Origin: a bacterium
Lineage (GTDB): Bacteria; Patescibacteriota; Patescibacteriia; Patescibacteriales; GWC2-42-12
Direction: 5' to 3'
Assembly: GCA_030655095.1 (NCBI GenBank)
Contig: JAURWF010000039.1
Coordinates: forward strand, 1-9,237
DNA: 9,237 bases
Position 1 is the first letter of the stretch; each line of letters opens with the position of its first letter. Below the pieces are notes generated by a model. The model was given only the letters and a program-made list of their open reading frames with translations, was not told the DNA's origin and searched no databases. Below, piece by piece: positions 1 through 5,931 of the stretch. The position numbers and the translations under genes were made by a program.

Positions 1-13
1 GACAGCAGGAATG

Positions 14-65
14 TTGATAAGTTTTTTCAAAACCCCTTCGGGATTTTTTTTGAAAAACTTATCAA
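14..65. terminator. Long hairpin with intrinsic-terminator core
   Basis: The arms TTGATAAG-T6-CAAAA (14-32) and TTTTG-A5-CTTATCAA (48-65) are inverted repeats with one bulged base. They enclose a small CCC-TTC-GGG hairpin (34-42) followed by a run of eight T. This looks like an intrinsic terminator, possibly working in both directions, that separates whatever lies to the left from the nuclease gene at 177. TGTTGATAA at 12-20 resembles a DnaA box, but a single box has no weight. No GTTRRRY attI or attC core that fits the following unit is visible here. Confidence 0.6.
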
Positions 66-176
66 TGTTCCGATAAGAAACCTCTAAATTTACATTTTAT
101 AAAACCATCAAAAATGGTCAACCTATTTCAGTATAAGACAAGACAGGCCAGGAAATTGAAAGTGAAGAAATAACTT

Positions 177-1394
177 ATGGAAAAACCTGAATTATTTAAT
201 CGACTATTAGGTGTCAAGTTTGACAGTGAAGAGATGAAAAATCTCGTTTCCGTCAAAATTCCTGATGACCAAATGGAATCGATAAATAAAGATGCTATTA
301 AATTTCCATATAGCTATTTCCAAATGCTATTAAGAAAAAATGATGTAAGACAATTAGAGGAGACTTTATTTAAAAAGTGGAAAGCTAAACTACCGGCAGA
401 AATCCATCAAAATTGTATCTCTAAGGAAATATCAGATAGTCCTGAAGAGAAGAGAAATTGTTTTCAATCCTGGCTTGAACTGCATACTATTTACTTTCTA
501 TCTGGTAACCATTTTGCACATCTAATTGAAAATAACAAAAATAGATTAAGAAAAACGATAAGAGAGAAACTCGCATTACTTTTTTTTCAGAAAGCTTTCA
601 TTTTTGAAAATGGAAATACTTTTTTCCAAATTGGCGAAATGTCAAATCTTTTATTAAAGGAAAGTCTCAAGGATATTTCAGAGCAACTTAGTAGACTTGA
701 GACAAAAATCGCTTTACAAGTTTCAAGCAATACGTTAACTAAAATTAGTGAAGATTCACTTTTCAATGATGATGGCTTCAAAGACGTTGAAAATTTGCAA
801 AAAGATTTTTGGAGGATTAAAAAAGATGAGTACCAAGTAAAGCTAGAAACAGAATCATGTTGTATTCTTTCTTTTCTCGATTATCTAATCAGAGGTATAC
901 AAGAACTTCAGAATCAAGGAAATAATCAAACTTGTATTAAAAACATAAAAGAGAATAGACTTCTCGAATCACCATTTAGATATTATTTCAAAGCAATTCT
1001 CGCGCAGAATTTTAATTCTGTGGAAGCTGAACCTGAGAAAGGGAATGGTCGCATCGACTTAAAAGTTCAAGACACCAGGTTTTCTTCACCCAAAATAATT
1101 GAATTTAAAGGTTGGTGGAACAAAGACAGGTATAATATTGCCGATCAGGTTCTTGGTTATCTAACAGATTTTGAAGAAGCCGGTTATATAATTATGATAA
1201 ACCATCTTAAAAATAAAACTATTAAAGAAGAATATCAAAGATTCATTTTCAGCCCAAAAACTAATTACATTGACAACACCTGGAAGACAGAAACATACAG
1301 AGAAACAAATTACACATATTACACTTCGAAACATTTGATTGGTGAAAATGAAAAACTATTATATCATTTTATCTTTGACATTTTTAAGACATGA
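177..1394 (+). CDS. PD-(D/E)XK nuclease-domain protein (RecB/Cas4-like motif set), possible defence protein
   Basis: A 405-residue soluble protein with no signal peptide or membrane segment. The C-terminal part shows the ordered motifs of a RecB-type PD-(D/E)XK nuclease: GRID with Asp294, a beta strand ending in EFK (Glu309, Lys311), then QVLGY (Gln324 to Tyr328), which fits the QxxxY motif. In this fold the acidic residues bind metal and the Lys supports DNA cleavage. The first 270 or so residues are charged and largely helical, and I do not recognise them; they may be a sensor or DNA-binding part. The start at 177 follows a weak purine tract (GTGAAGAAAT). The stop lies 16 nt before attC A, so the gene sits where a cassette gene would. 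Whether it is one is unproven, because the matching cassette head is not in the window. Anti-phage defence is a guess from context. The nuclease fold is fairly well supported by motifs; the family name is not known. Confidence 0.75.
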   Translation: MEKPELFNRLLGVKFDSEEMKNLVSVKIPDDQMESINKDAIKFPYSYFQMLLRKNDVRQLEETLFKKWKAKLPAEIHQNCISKEISDSPEEKRNCFQSWLELHTIYFLSGNHFAHLIENNKNRLRKTIREKLALLFFQKAFIFENGNTFFQIGEMSNLLLKESLKDISEQLSRLETKIALQVSSNTLTKISEDSLFNDDGFKDVENLQKDFWRIKKDEYQVKLETESCCILSFLDYLIRGIQELQNQGNNQTCIKNIKENRLLESPFRYYFKAILAQNFNSVEAEPEKGNGRIDLKVQDTRFSSPKIIEFKGWWNKDRYNIADQVLGYLTDFEEAGYIIMINHLKNKTIKEEYQRFIFSPKTNYIDNTWKTETYRETNYTYYTSKHLIGENEKLLYHFIFDIFKT

Positions 1395-1410
1395 TAAAAA
1401 TAAGGCCTGT

Positions 1411-1542
1411 GGCTAACAAACGCTATAGCAAATGCGGGTATGCGTGTTCGTTGAAACATTTGAAATCTTTATATACATTTGTGCTGGCAGACAGTTGAGC
1501 AACAATTTATTCCCGCACTTGCCATAGCGTCAACCGTTAACC
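1411..1542 (+). repeat. attC recombination site A
   Basis: R'' box GGCTAAC (1411-1417) and R' box GTTAACC (1536-1542), with predicted crossover between G1536 and T1537. The inner arms from ACGCTATAGC to GCGGG and from CCCGC to GCCATAGCGT pair over 19 positions, including two A/C mismatches that become T-G wobbles on the bottom strand. The unpaired spacer is AA opposite CAACC. An embedded promoter has TTG at 1451-1453 and TACATTTG at 1474-1481, reading into gene-less cassette 1. The assignment rests on the start TAACAAACGC and end GTTA, as in Vibrio VCR sites, and on the cassette-end complementarity. Confidence 0.9.
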
Positions 1543-1641
1543 ACAAGTTGTAGGAAGCGAAATGAGAGGTTTTTGAATATTGAGAATTACGATTGATTTG
1601 TTAGAAAATATTCGGTTTGCAGAGAGAAAATAAAGATTAGA

Positions 1642-1689
1642 TTTGTCAGCGTCCAAGACATTTTAACGCCAAGCAGCTGAACAAAACCA
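1642..1689 (+). repeat. 48-bp cassette repeat, copy r1
   Basis: Core GTCAGCGTCCAAGACATTTT followed by AACGCC, then a weaker GC-AACAAA half. One of seven copies confined to gene-less cassettes 1, 4 and 5. The antisense strand is open and reads GFVQLLGVKMSWTLTN; the + strand meets TGA near the end of the copy. Confidence 0.75.
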
Positions 1690-1760
1690 GACTTTTTAAC
1701 ACCAAGTGTTTTTAAAAGCGTTCTTTGAGTTTTAACTTTCAAAAGAAAAAGGGATTAAGA

Positions 1761-1808
1761 TTTGTCCGCGTCCAGGACATTTTAACGCCTGGCAGCGCAA
1801 CAAATCAA
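1761..1808 (+). repeat. 48-bp cassette repeat, copy r2
   Basis: Variant TTTGTCCGCGTCCAGGACAT followed by TTTAACGCC. In this copy CCAGG and CCTGG can form a five-pair stem across ACATTTTAACG, but other copies do not keep that pairing. The antisense strand reads FVALPGVKMSWTRTN. It starts 119 bp after copy r1. Confidence 0.75.
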
Positions 1809-1905
1809 ATCGACAAAAAACAACTGGAAAATTCAGAGAAGCATGAAAATTCAGAGAAAATGCTGACAGATAATTATTTAACTCCCGGAAAAACAAACAA
1901 CCTGT

Positions 1906-2037
1906 GGTTAACAAAGGCTAAAGCCAATGCGGGCATTCGTGTACGTTGAAACATTGGAATTCTTTACATACATTTGTGCTGGCTGACAGTTGAGCAACAA
2001 TCTATTCCCGCACTGGCCTTAGCCTCAACCGTTATAG
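1906..2037 (+). repeat. attC recombination site B (GGCT-type variant)
   Basis: R'' GGTTAAC (1906-1912), R' GTTATAG (2031-2037), crossover at 2031/2032, spacer CAACC. The inner stem is GGCTAAAGCC on the left and GGCCTTAGCC on the right. Relative to the common copies, three positions have changed on both arms so that pairing is kept, which is covariation. The promoter has TTG at 1946-1948 and TACATTTG at 1969-1976 and points to cassette 2. Confidence 0.9.
1946..1976 (+). promoter_or_regulatory. attC-embedded promoter for cassette 2
   Basis: TTG, a 20-base gap and TACATTTG match the Bacteroidota primary sigma consensus TTG-N(about 20)-TAnnTTTG. The predicted transcript would start near 1982 and reach the zinc-ribbon gene at 2150 after a leader of about 170 nt. 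The match to consensus is seen; the activity is inferred. Confidence 0.6.
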
Positions 2038-2149
2038 CGCATAATAAAACAAGACACGGCAAACAACAGACAGACAACATATTACAAAACCTTTCTCCTT
2101 TCATTTAGAATTCAGAAAATCTAACTATAAACCTTTAAACAAGATTAAT

Positions 2150-2725
2150 ATGGAATCAAAAATTTGCTGTCCCAAATGTGGTTCTGACCAAATCACAGCC
2201 AATCAACATGGATACAGTGCAGGAAAAGCAGTAGCTGGAGCAGTATTAACCGGTGGAATCGGACTGCTTGCTGGAATGCACGGTAGCAAGAAAGTTGATA
2301 TTACTTGTCTAGCTTGCGGAAATAAATTCAAACCAGGTCAAGGAAAGATTGTAAATACAAATCCTACAAATACGACATATATTCAACCAGCCAAACCTGT
2401 TCTTGATGATTCGCAGATGAATTTGATTGAACAAAACACTTTGAACCTATTGACAAATAGCAACGTTATGGCTGCTATGAAATACTATACTGAAAGTACT
2501 GGATTAGCACCAATGAATGCTGCTGACAAATTAAAGGAATTAGCAAGCAATAATGATCTTCTTGTTCCAAAAGTATCATCAATGAAAGCTTTTAGAAAAG
2601 GACAGGAGGAGGAAATGCAAAAAGCTGAACAACAAAACGCAAAAAATGCTTCAATTTTTGGTTATGTAATAATGGGTGTTTTTGTTGTGATTTTAATCTT
2701 AATCATCAGAGCCTGTGTATCATAA
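2150..2725 (+). CDS. Zinc-ribbon protein with C-terminal transmembrane helix
   Basis: A 191-residue protein with three visible parts. The N-terminal zinc ribbon has CPKC (Cys7, Cys10) and CLAC (Cys53, Cys56), split by a Gly/Ala-rich hydrophobic stretch at residues 24-43. A helical middle contains MKYYTESTGLAPMNAADKLK (110-129). This resembles the TGLGLKEAK helix of ribosomal L7/L12-like C-terminal domains, but only weakly. After a charged linker (150-165), a single membrane helix occupies about 168-187, followed by four residues, suggesting a tail-anchored protein with its ribbon in the cytoplasm. The Gly-rich insert is too short to be a confident second helix. The start at 2150 is the first in-frame ATG in the cassette. 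There is no Shine-Dalgarno sequence. Expression is expected from the promoter in attC B. The function is unknown. Confidence 0.8.
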   Translation: MESKICCPKCGSDQITANQHGYSAGKAVAGAVLTGGIGLLAGMHGSKKVDITCLACGNKFKPGQGKIVNTNPTNTTYIQPAKPVLDDSQMNLIEQNTLNLLTNSNVMAAMKYYTESTGLAPMNAADKLKELASNNDLLVPKVSSMKAFRKGQEEEMQKAEQQNAKNASIFGYVIMGVFVVILILIIRACVS

Positions 2726-2882
2726 TTGAGTTATAAAGCAATTTGTGCTAACCAGACTGTTATTCAGTTTAGCTCGACAGCTTTGATTTATTAGAGAGAA
2801 AAATACTGAATGACTTTCATAAAACTTGACTCGACTTTATTGGAAATCAGACAATTTGAAAACATTTGAAAAGAATTACGCG

Positions 2883-3014
2883 CTATAACAAACGCTATAG
2901 CAAATGCGGGTATGCGTGTTCGTTGAAACATTTGGAATCTTTATATACATTTGTGCTGGCTGACAGTTGAGCAACAATTTATTCCCGCACTTGCCATAGC
3001 GTCATCCGTTACCA
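2883..3014 (+). repeat. attC recombination site C
   Basis: R'' CTATAAC (2883-2889), R' GTTACCA (3008-3014), crossover at 3008/3009, spacer CATCC. It has the common inner stem. Promoter TACATTTG lies at 2946-2953. R'' departs from RYYYAAC at two positions, yet matches the head of its own cassette exactly. Confidence 0.9.
2923..2953 (+). promoter_or_regulatory. attC-embedded promoter for cassette 3
   Basis: TTG at 2923-2925, 20 bases, then TACATTTG at 2946-2953. The predicted start of transcription, near 2960, would give a leader of about 190 nt before the gene at 3152. Confidence 0.6.
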
Positions 3015-3851
3015 GCAAGTTTAAAACGCAGCAAGACAGCCAGTTAGTAGAAATAAAAAAACCAGACAGAATAGACAATAAATATCCAGAATTACCAAAT
3101 CGAAATTTGAACTAATATTAGACAACTTCACTTATAATAAAAAAAAACCAAATGGAAACACTAAAGAAAACCTCTTTGCTTCTTATTATCATTACTTTTT
3201 TTGCATTAAAAGGATTTGCCCAGGTCAGCGTCTCTTTTTACAATTCATCGCTATCAAAAATCGGCGTAGCCTACAACTTTAATGACAAAATATGGACTGA
3301 GCTAAGAGTCTATAGTAATACTGTTTTGGAAGATTTTACTCCCGAACTTGTAGTTTGTTATAATGTAATTAACAAAGAAAAATATAACATGTATGCAGGA
3401 GTTGGTGGAGTATTAAATTATTTTAATGGCATTGTGCTGCCTGTTGGCATTCAGTTTTCACCTTTTGAGAAACTTTCTAATTTTTCTTTACATATAGAAT
3501 GTCAACCCACTTATGAAATCGAAGGTGATTTAGTGCTTCAGAGTGCATGGGGATTGCGATTCATGTTTAACAAGTAGTGAAATTGCTTTTCCTTTTTGAC
3601 TTAGTATTCTATATTGACAGGAGAATAGAAAATTCGACTAAAAATTAATCAATTTCCAGACAGCTCTTGAATAGTTGAAAGGTACTTAGAATACAAATAG
3701 CACGATTGAAGAAAGAAAAACCTGCTGGTAACAAACGCTATAGCAAATGCGGGTTTGCGTGTTCGTTGAAACATTTGAAATCTTTACATACATTTGTGCT
3801 GGCAGACAGTTGAGTAACAATTTAGTCCCGCACTTGCCATAGCGTCATCCG
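3009..3851 (+). mobile_element. Gene cassette 3 (outer-membrane-like protein)
   Basis: An 843-bp cassette. The head GTTACCAGCA (3008-3017) pairs with the tail TGCTGGTAAC (3723-3732), and pairing continues to position 15 around the A/C mismatch at position 11. I saw no second gene in 3015-3151 or in 3578-3725. Confidence 0.85.
3152..3577 (+). CDS. Small secreted, outer-membrane beta-barrel-like protein
   Basis: A 141-residue protein. A signal peptide is clear: Lys5-Lys6, a hydrophobic core at 8-19, and probable cleavage after Ala23 (GFA-QV). The mature part alternates polar and hydrophobic or aromatic residues, as in beta strands: VSVSFYNS, IGVAYNF, WTELRVYS, LVVCYNV, YNMYAGVGGVLNYF, LPVGIQFSP, FSLHIECQPTYE and a final SAWGLRFMFNK. 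Such strands, separated by short turns, suit a small outer-membrane barrel of the porin-like kind common in Bacteroidota. It is shorter than most such barrels (about 118 mature residues), so it may be a partial barrel or a soluble beta protein. The start is an ATG after an A-rich tract (AAAAAAAACCAA) without a Shine-Dalgarno sequence. I cannot assign a ligand or family. Confidence 0.75.
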   Translation: METLKKTSLLLIIITFFALKGFAQVSVSFYNSSLSKIGVAYNFNDKIWTELRVYSNTVLEDFTPELVVCYNVINKEKYNMYAGVGGVLNYFNGIVLPVGIQFSPFEKLSNFSLHIECQPTYEIEGDLVLQSAWGLRFMFNK

Positions 3852-3857
3852 TTAGCT
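3726..3857 (+). repeat. attC recombination site D
   Basis: R'' TGGTAAC (3726-3732), R' GTTAGCT (3851-3857), crossover at 3851/3852, spacer CATCC. It has the common inner stem. Promoter TACATTTG at 3789-3796 reads into gene-less cassette 4. The apical part carries two private changes, GAGTAACAA and TTTAGTCCC. Confidence 0.9.
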
Positions 3858-3957
3858 GCAAGTTGTGAAAAGCGAATTGAGATAGCTTAGAATATTGAGA
3901 ATTACGCTGGATTTTTAGAAAAAATATTCGGTTTGTAAGGAGAAAATAAAGAATGAA

Positions 3958-4005
3958 TTTGTCAGCGGCCAAGACATTTTAACGCCAAGCGGCTGAACAA
4001 AACCA
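3958..4005 (+). repeat. 48-bp cassette repeat, copy r3
   Basis: TTTGTCAGCGGCCAAGACAT then TTTAACGCC. The antisense strand reads GFVQPLGVKMSWPLTN. First of three copies in cassette 4. Confidence 0.75.
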
Positions 4006-4084
4006 AGCGCAGAATTGCACCTGACTGACAATTTTGACCGTTCTTTGAATCGAAAGCATCTTTGAGAAAATTTTTGAAATTGGT

Positions 4085-4132
4085 TTTGTGAGCTTCCAAG
4101 ACATTTTAACGCCAAACAGCGCAACAAGGCTC
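4085..4132 (+). repeat. 48-bp cassette repeat, copy r4
   Basis: Divergent copy, TTTGTGAGCTTCCAAGACAT then TTTAACGCC. The antisense strand reads LVALFGVKMSWKLTK. The offset from r3 is 127 bp, so the two copies are in different reading frames. Confidence 0.7.
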
Positions 4133-4185
4133 AGCGGAAATTAAGCCTCGACAAATTTGCGACAAGTTGAAAATTGAAATTTAGG

Positions 4186-4233
4186 TTTGTCAGCGTCCAG
4201 GACATTTTAACGCCATGCAACGCAACAAATCCA
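4186..4233 (+). repeat. 48-bp cassette repeat, copy r5
   Basis: TTTGTCAGCGTCCAGGACAT then TTTAACGCC. The antisense strand reads GFVALHGVKMSWTLTN. The offset from r4 is 101 bp, again a change of frame. Confidence 0.75.
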
Positions 4234-4312
4234 AGCCACGAATTTTGAGAAATTGAGAATTTTGAGAAACAAACCGAAACTGTAAAAATCCGTGTAGAAA
4301 GAAACAACCAGC

Positions 4313-4444
4313 AGCTAACAAACGCTATAGCAAATGCGGGTTTGCGTGTTCGTTGAAACATTTGAAATCTTTATATACATTTGTGCTGGCAGACAGTTGA
4401 GCAACAATTTAATCCCGCACTTGCCATAGCGTCAGCCGTTAACC
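4313..4444 (+). repeat. attC recombination site E
   Basis: R'' AGCTAAC (4313-4319), R' GTTAACC (4438-4444), crossover at 4438/4439, spacer CAGCC. It has the common inner stem. Promoter TACATTTG at 4376-4383 reads into gene-less cassette 5. Confidence 0.9.
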
Positions 4445-4543
4445 ACAAGTTGTAAGAAGCGAACTGAGCGGTTTTTGAAAATTGAGAATTACGATTGATT
4501 ATTTAGAAAATATTCGGTTTGTAGAGAGAAAATAAAAATTAGA

Positions 4544-4591
4544 TTTGTCAGCGGCCAAGACATTTTAACGCCAAACGGCAGAACAAAACCA
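4544..4591 (+). repeat. 48-bp cassette repeat, copy r6
   Basis: TTTGTCAGCGGCCAAGACAT then TTTAACGCC. The antisense strand reads GFVLPFGVKMSWPLTN. It is the counterpart of r1 in cassette 1. Confidence 0.75.
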
Positions 4592-4663
4592 GACTTTTTA
4601 ACACCAAGTGTTTTTAAAATCGTTCTTTGAGTTTTAACTTTCAAAAGAAAAAAGGAATTAAGG

Positions 4664-4711
4664 TTTGTCAGCGGCCAAGAACTTTTAACGCCTGGCAGCG
4701 CAACAAATCCA
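4664..4711 (+). repeat. 48-bp cassette repeat, copy r7
   Basis: TTTGTCAGCGGCCAAGAACT then TTTAACGCC, the only copy with the ACATTTT core altered. The antisense strand reads GFVALPGVKSSWPLTN. It is the counterpart of r2 in cassette 1. Confidence 0.75.
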
Positions 4712-4808
4712 ATCGACAAAAAACAACTGGAAAATTCAGAGAAGCATGAAAGTTCAGAGAAAATGCAGACAGATAATTATTTAACTCCCGGAAAAATAAA
4801 CAACCTGT

Positions 4809-4940
4809 GGTTAACAAAGGCTATAGCAAATGCGGGTATTCGTGATCGTTGAAACATTTGGAATCTTTAACTACATTTGTGTTGGCTTGAAAAGGCAGAG
4901 CAATTTAATCCCGCACATGCTATAGCCTCAGCCGTTAGCA
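4809..4940 (+). repeat. attC recombination site F (most divergent copy)
   Basis: R'' GGTTAAC (4809-4815), R' GTTAGCA (4934-4940), crossover at 4934/4935, spacer CAGCC. The inner stem is GGCTATAGC paired with GCTATAGCC, so one usual wobble has become a full pair. The segment after the promoter differs from all other copies (TTGAAAAGGCAGAGCAA in place of AGACAGTTGAGCAACAA), yet total length is still 132 bp. Promoter TACATTTG is intact at 4872-4879. Confidence 0.88.
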
Positions 4941-5434
4941 GCTAGCTTATGACGCTCGGCAAATCACAGACAATCAGTAAATTGACATATTTTACGTTCT
5001 TTGAAAAGTCATCCTGACAGAAACTTCATTCTGACAAAGCAGAATTTCGGGCTTGACAGTTTTTACTTTTCGTCTCGACAGTTTTTCGGCGCGAAACTTT
5101 TACTTGACAAACACTTGTTCAGAAAACATGACTTGACAATTTTTCTCGACAACTCAGTACGACAACTCGGCACGAAAACTCGTTTTGACTTCTCAACCCG
5201 ACAATTTTCAAACATGAAAGGATTTTTTCGGAAAGACTTTCCTCAAACCGAACTCGACATCTAAGAATTCTTAATTTAGTTGACTCGCTTGAAGAAATCA
5301 AAGCCAGCTGCTAACAAACGCTATAGCAAATGCGGGTTTGCGTGTTCGTTGAAACATTGGAATTCTTTATATACATTTGTGCTTGCAGACAGTTGAGCAA
5401 CAATCTAATCCCGCACTTGCCATAGCGTCAACCG
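4935..5434 (+). mobile_element. Gene cassette 6, no convincing gene, GACA-rich
   Basis: A 500-bp cassette. The head GTTAGCAGCT (4934-4943) pairs with the tail AGCTGCTAAC (5306-5315), and pairing continues to position 15. The region 5030-5265 is full of degenerate units of the form TYGACAAYTTTT on the + strand. An 87-codon frame at 5001-5264 starts at TTG and reads repetitive low-complexity peptide, so I do not call it. The word AACTCGGCACGAA (5164-5176) recurs in cassette 10 at 8759-8771. Confidence 0.78.
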
Positions 5435-5440
5435 TTAGCG
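5309..5440 (+). repeat. attC recombination site G
   Basis: R'' TGCTAAC (5309-5315), R' GTTAGCG (5434-5440), crossover at 5434/5435, spacer CAACC. It has the common inner stem. Promoter TACATTTG lies at 5372-5379. Confidence 0.9.
5349..5379 (+). promoter_or_regulatory. attC-embedded promoter for the cassette 7 lipoprotein
   Basis: TTG at 5349-5351, 20 bases, then TACATTTG at 5372-5379. This is the clearest case for promoter use. The gene starts only 14 bp after the crossover point, so a promoter driving it must lie in the attC or further upstream. The predicted leader is about 64 nt. Confidence 0.65.
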
Positions 5441-5448
5441 TTTATTAT

Positions 5449-5931
5449 ATGAAAACACTGCAAAACCTCACATTCTTATTAATTATTACGACTTTTATGT
5501 CATGCAAAACAAAGCCTGTTGACTGCAAACCATTTGACAAGCTTAACATAAAAGAAAACTGCTCAATTTATTTTATTCTTTTAGAAGGTGACAGAGGTGA
5601 TTTTGAAAAAGCAAACATGAACTTTGTAATTACAGACAAACGTGAGATACAGAAACTTAAAGACACATGGGGTTTCTATAAGACAGACAATAGAATGCCC
5701 TGTGGATTTGGCTTTGTTGTATTTATAACACAGAATGGAGAATTGGTTGAAGAAATTGCCATTAATGAACCATGTGGCTACGCAGAAATCGCCGAAGAAT
5801 GGTATGACTTTGACAAATCCTTCCTTGACAAAATAGACATTGCAAAAATTAAAAAACTTGATAAACAACAGTCTGACAGTATTCAAAAGACTTTCTTTGA
5901 CCAAAGTATAGAAAAGAATAACAAACGCTAA
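5449..5931 (+). CDS. Lipoprotein of unknown function
   Basis: A 160-residue protein. The signal peptide has Lys2, a hydrophobic core at 7-16 and lipobox FMSC, giving lipidated Cys19 and export to the periplasm-facing or outer membrane surface. The mature part has four more cysteines (26, 38, 85, 109), enough for two disulphides. It also has a beta-rich middle (FGFVVFITQNGELVEEIAIN, 87-106) and a charged helical C-terminus. I do not recognise the family. A longer frame starting at TTG 5377 exists, but its first 24 codons are attC sequence, so ATG 5449 is the true start. That ATG begins at position 16 of the cassette, straight after the 15-nt paired head arm. The stop TAA (5929-5931) lies in R'' CGCTAAC, so the last residues, Lys-Arg-stop, are encoded by recombination-site sequence. 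Confidence 0.85.
   Translation: MKTLQNLTFLLIITTFMSCKTKPVDCKPFDKLNIKENCSIYFILLEGDRGDFEKANMNFVITDKREIQKLKDTWGFYKTDNRMPCGFGFVVFITQNGELVEEIAINEPCGYAEIAEEWYDFDKSFLDKIDIAKIKKLDKQQSDSIQKTFFDQSIEKNNKR

Larger units (their letters stand above)
1537..2031 (+). mobile_element. Gene cassette 1, no convincing gene
   Basis: A 495-bp cassette from crossover to crossover. Its first ten bases after and including G1536 (GTTAACCACA) are complementary to its tail TGTGGTTAAC (1903-1912), and pairing continues to position 16 past a mismatch at position 11. It holds two copies of the 48-bp repeat (1642 and 1761) and is about 93% identical to cassette 5 over 378 positions by hand alignment. A TTG-started frame at 1725-1949 runs into the attC. 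It is broken by a one-base indel in cassette 5, so it is unlikely to be coding. A noncoding RNA driven from the attC A promoter is possible but unproven. Confidence 0.8.
2032..3008 (+). mobile_element. Gene cassette 2 (zinc-ribbon membrane protein)
   Basis: A 977-bp cassette. The head GTTATAGCGC (2031-2040) and tail GCGCTATAAC (2880-2889) are complementary, with further pairing to position 15 after the A/C mismatch at position 11. The first 50 or so and last 80 or so bases resemble those of cassette 10. The tail, 2726-2882, has no gene. Confidence 0.85.
3852..4438 (+). mobile_element. Gene cassette 4, no convincing gene, three 48-bp repeats
   Basis: A 587-bp cassette. The head GTTAGCTGC (3851-3859) pairs with the tail GCAGCTAAC (4311-4319), and pairing resumes at positions 12-16. 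The first 110 or so bases resemble the heads of cassettes 1, 5 and 11 (AGTTGT, TTGAGAATTACG, TATTCGGTTTG, GAGAAAATAAAG). It holds three copies of the 48-bp repeat, at 3958, 4085 and 4186. Several open frames of 60-76 codons exist on the minus strand. They start inside attC or place the repeat in different frames, so I do not call them genes. Confidence 0.8.
4439..4934 (+). mobile_element. Gene cassette 5, near duplicate of cassette 1
   Basis: A 496-bp cassette. The head GTTAACCACA (4438-4447) pairs with the tail TGTGGTTAAC (4806-4815), and pairing continues to position 16. Hand alignment with cassette 1 gives about 26 differences in 378 positions, including one single-base indel in a poly-A run. 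It carries 48-bp repeats at 4544 and 4664. The longest frame, minus strand 4489-4719, spans both repeats but is not kept in cassette 1, so I see no convincing gene. Confidence 0.82.

Noticed and set aside
12..20. DnaA box-like TGTTGATAA suggesting a replication origin
   Set aside because: It is one box inside the arm of a terminator-like hairpin, with no cluster and no dnaA or dnaN nearby.
1725..1949. 74-codon frame on the + strand in cassette 1
   Set aside because: TTG start, runs into the attC, and a single-base indel in the near-identical cassette 5 breaks the frame.
4489..4719. Minus-strand frame with two GVKxSWPLTN units, and similar frames at 3915-4127 and 4131-4361
   Set aside because: Repeat copies lie in different frames, the corresponding frame is broken in cassette 1, and the frame at 4131-4361 begins in attC antisense sequence. 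Kept as a repeat finding, not as genes.
5001..5264. 87-codon frame in cassette 6
   Set aside because: TTG start, low-complexity peptide made by the GACA repeats, no ribosome-binding signal and no recognisable domain.
5377..5448. N-terminal extension of the lipoprotein frame from TTG 5377
   Set aside because: These 24 codons are attC sequence that recurs at other copies (for example 8572), and they would place the signal peptide inside the protein. ATG 5449 gives a proper lipoprotein signal.
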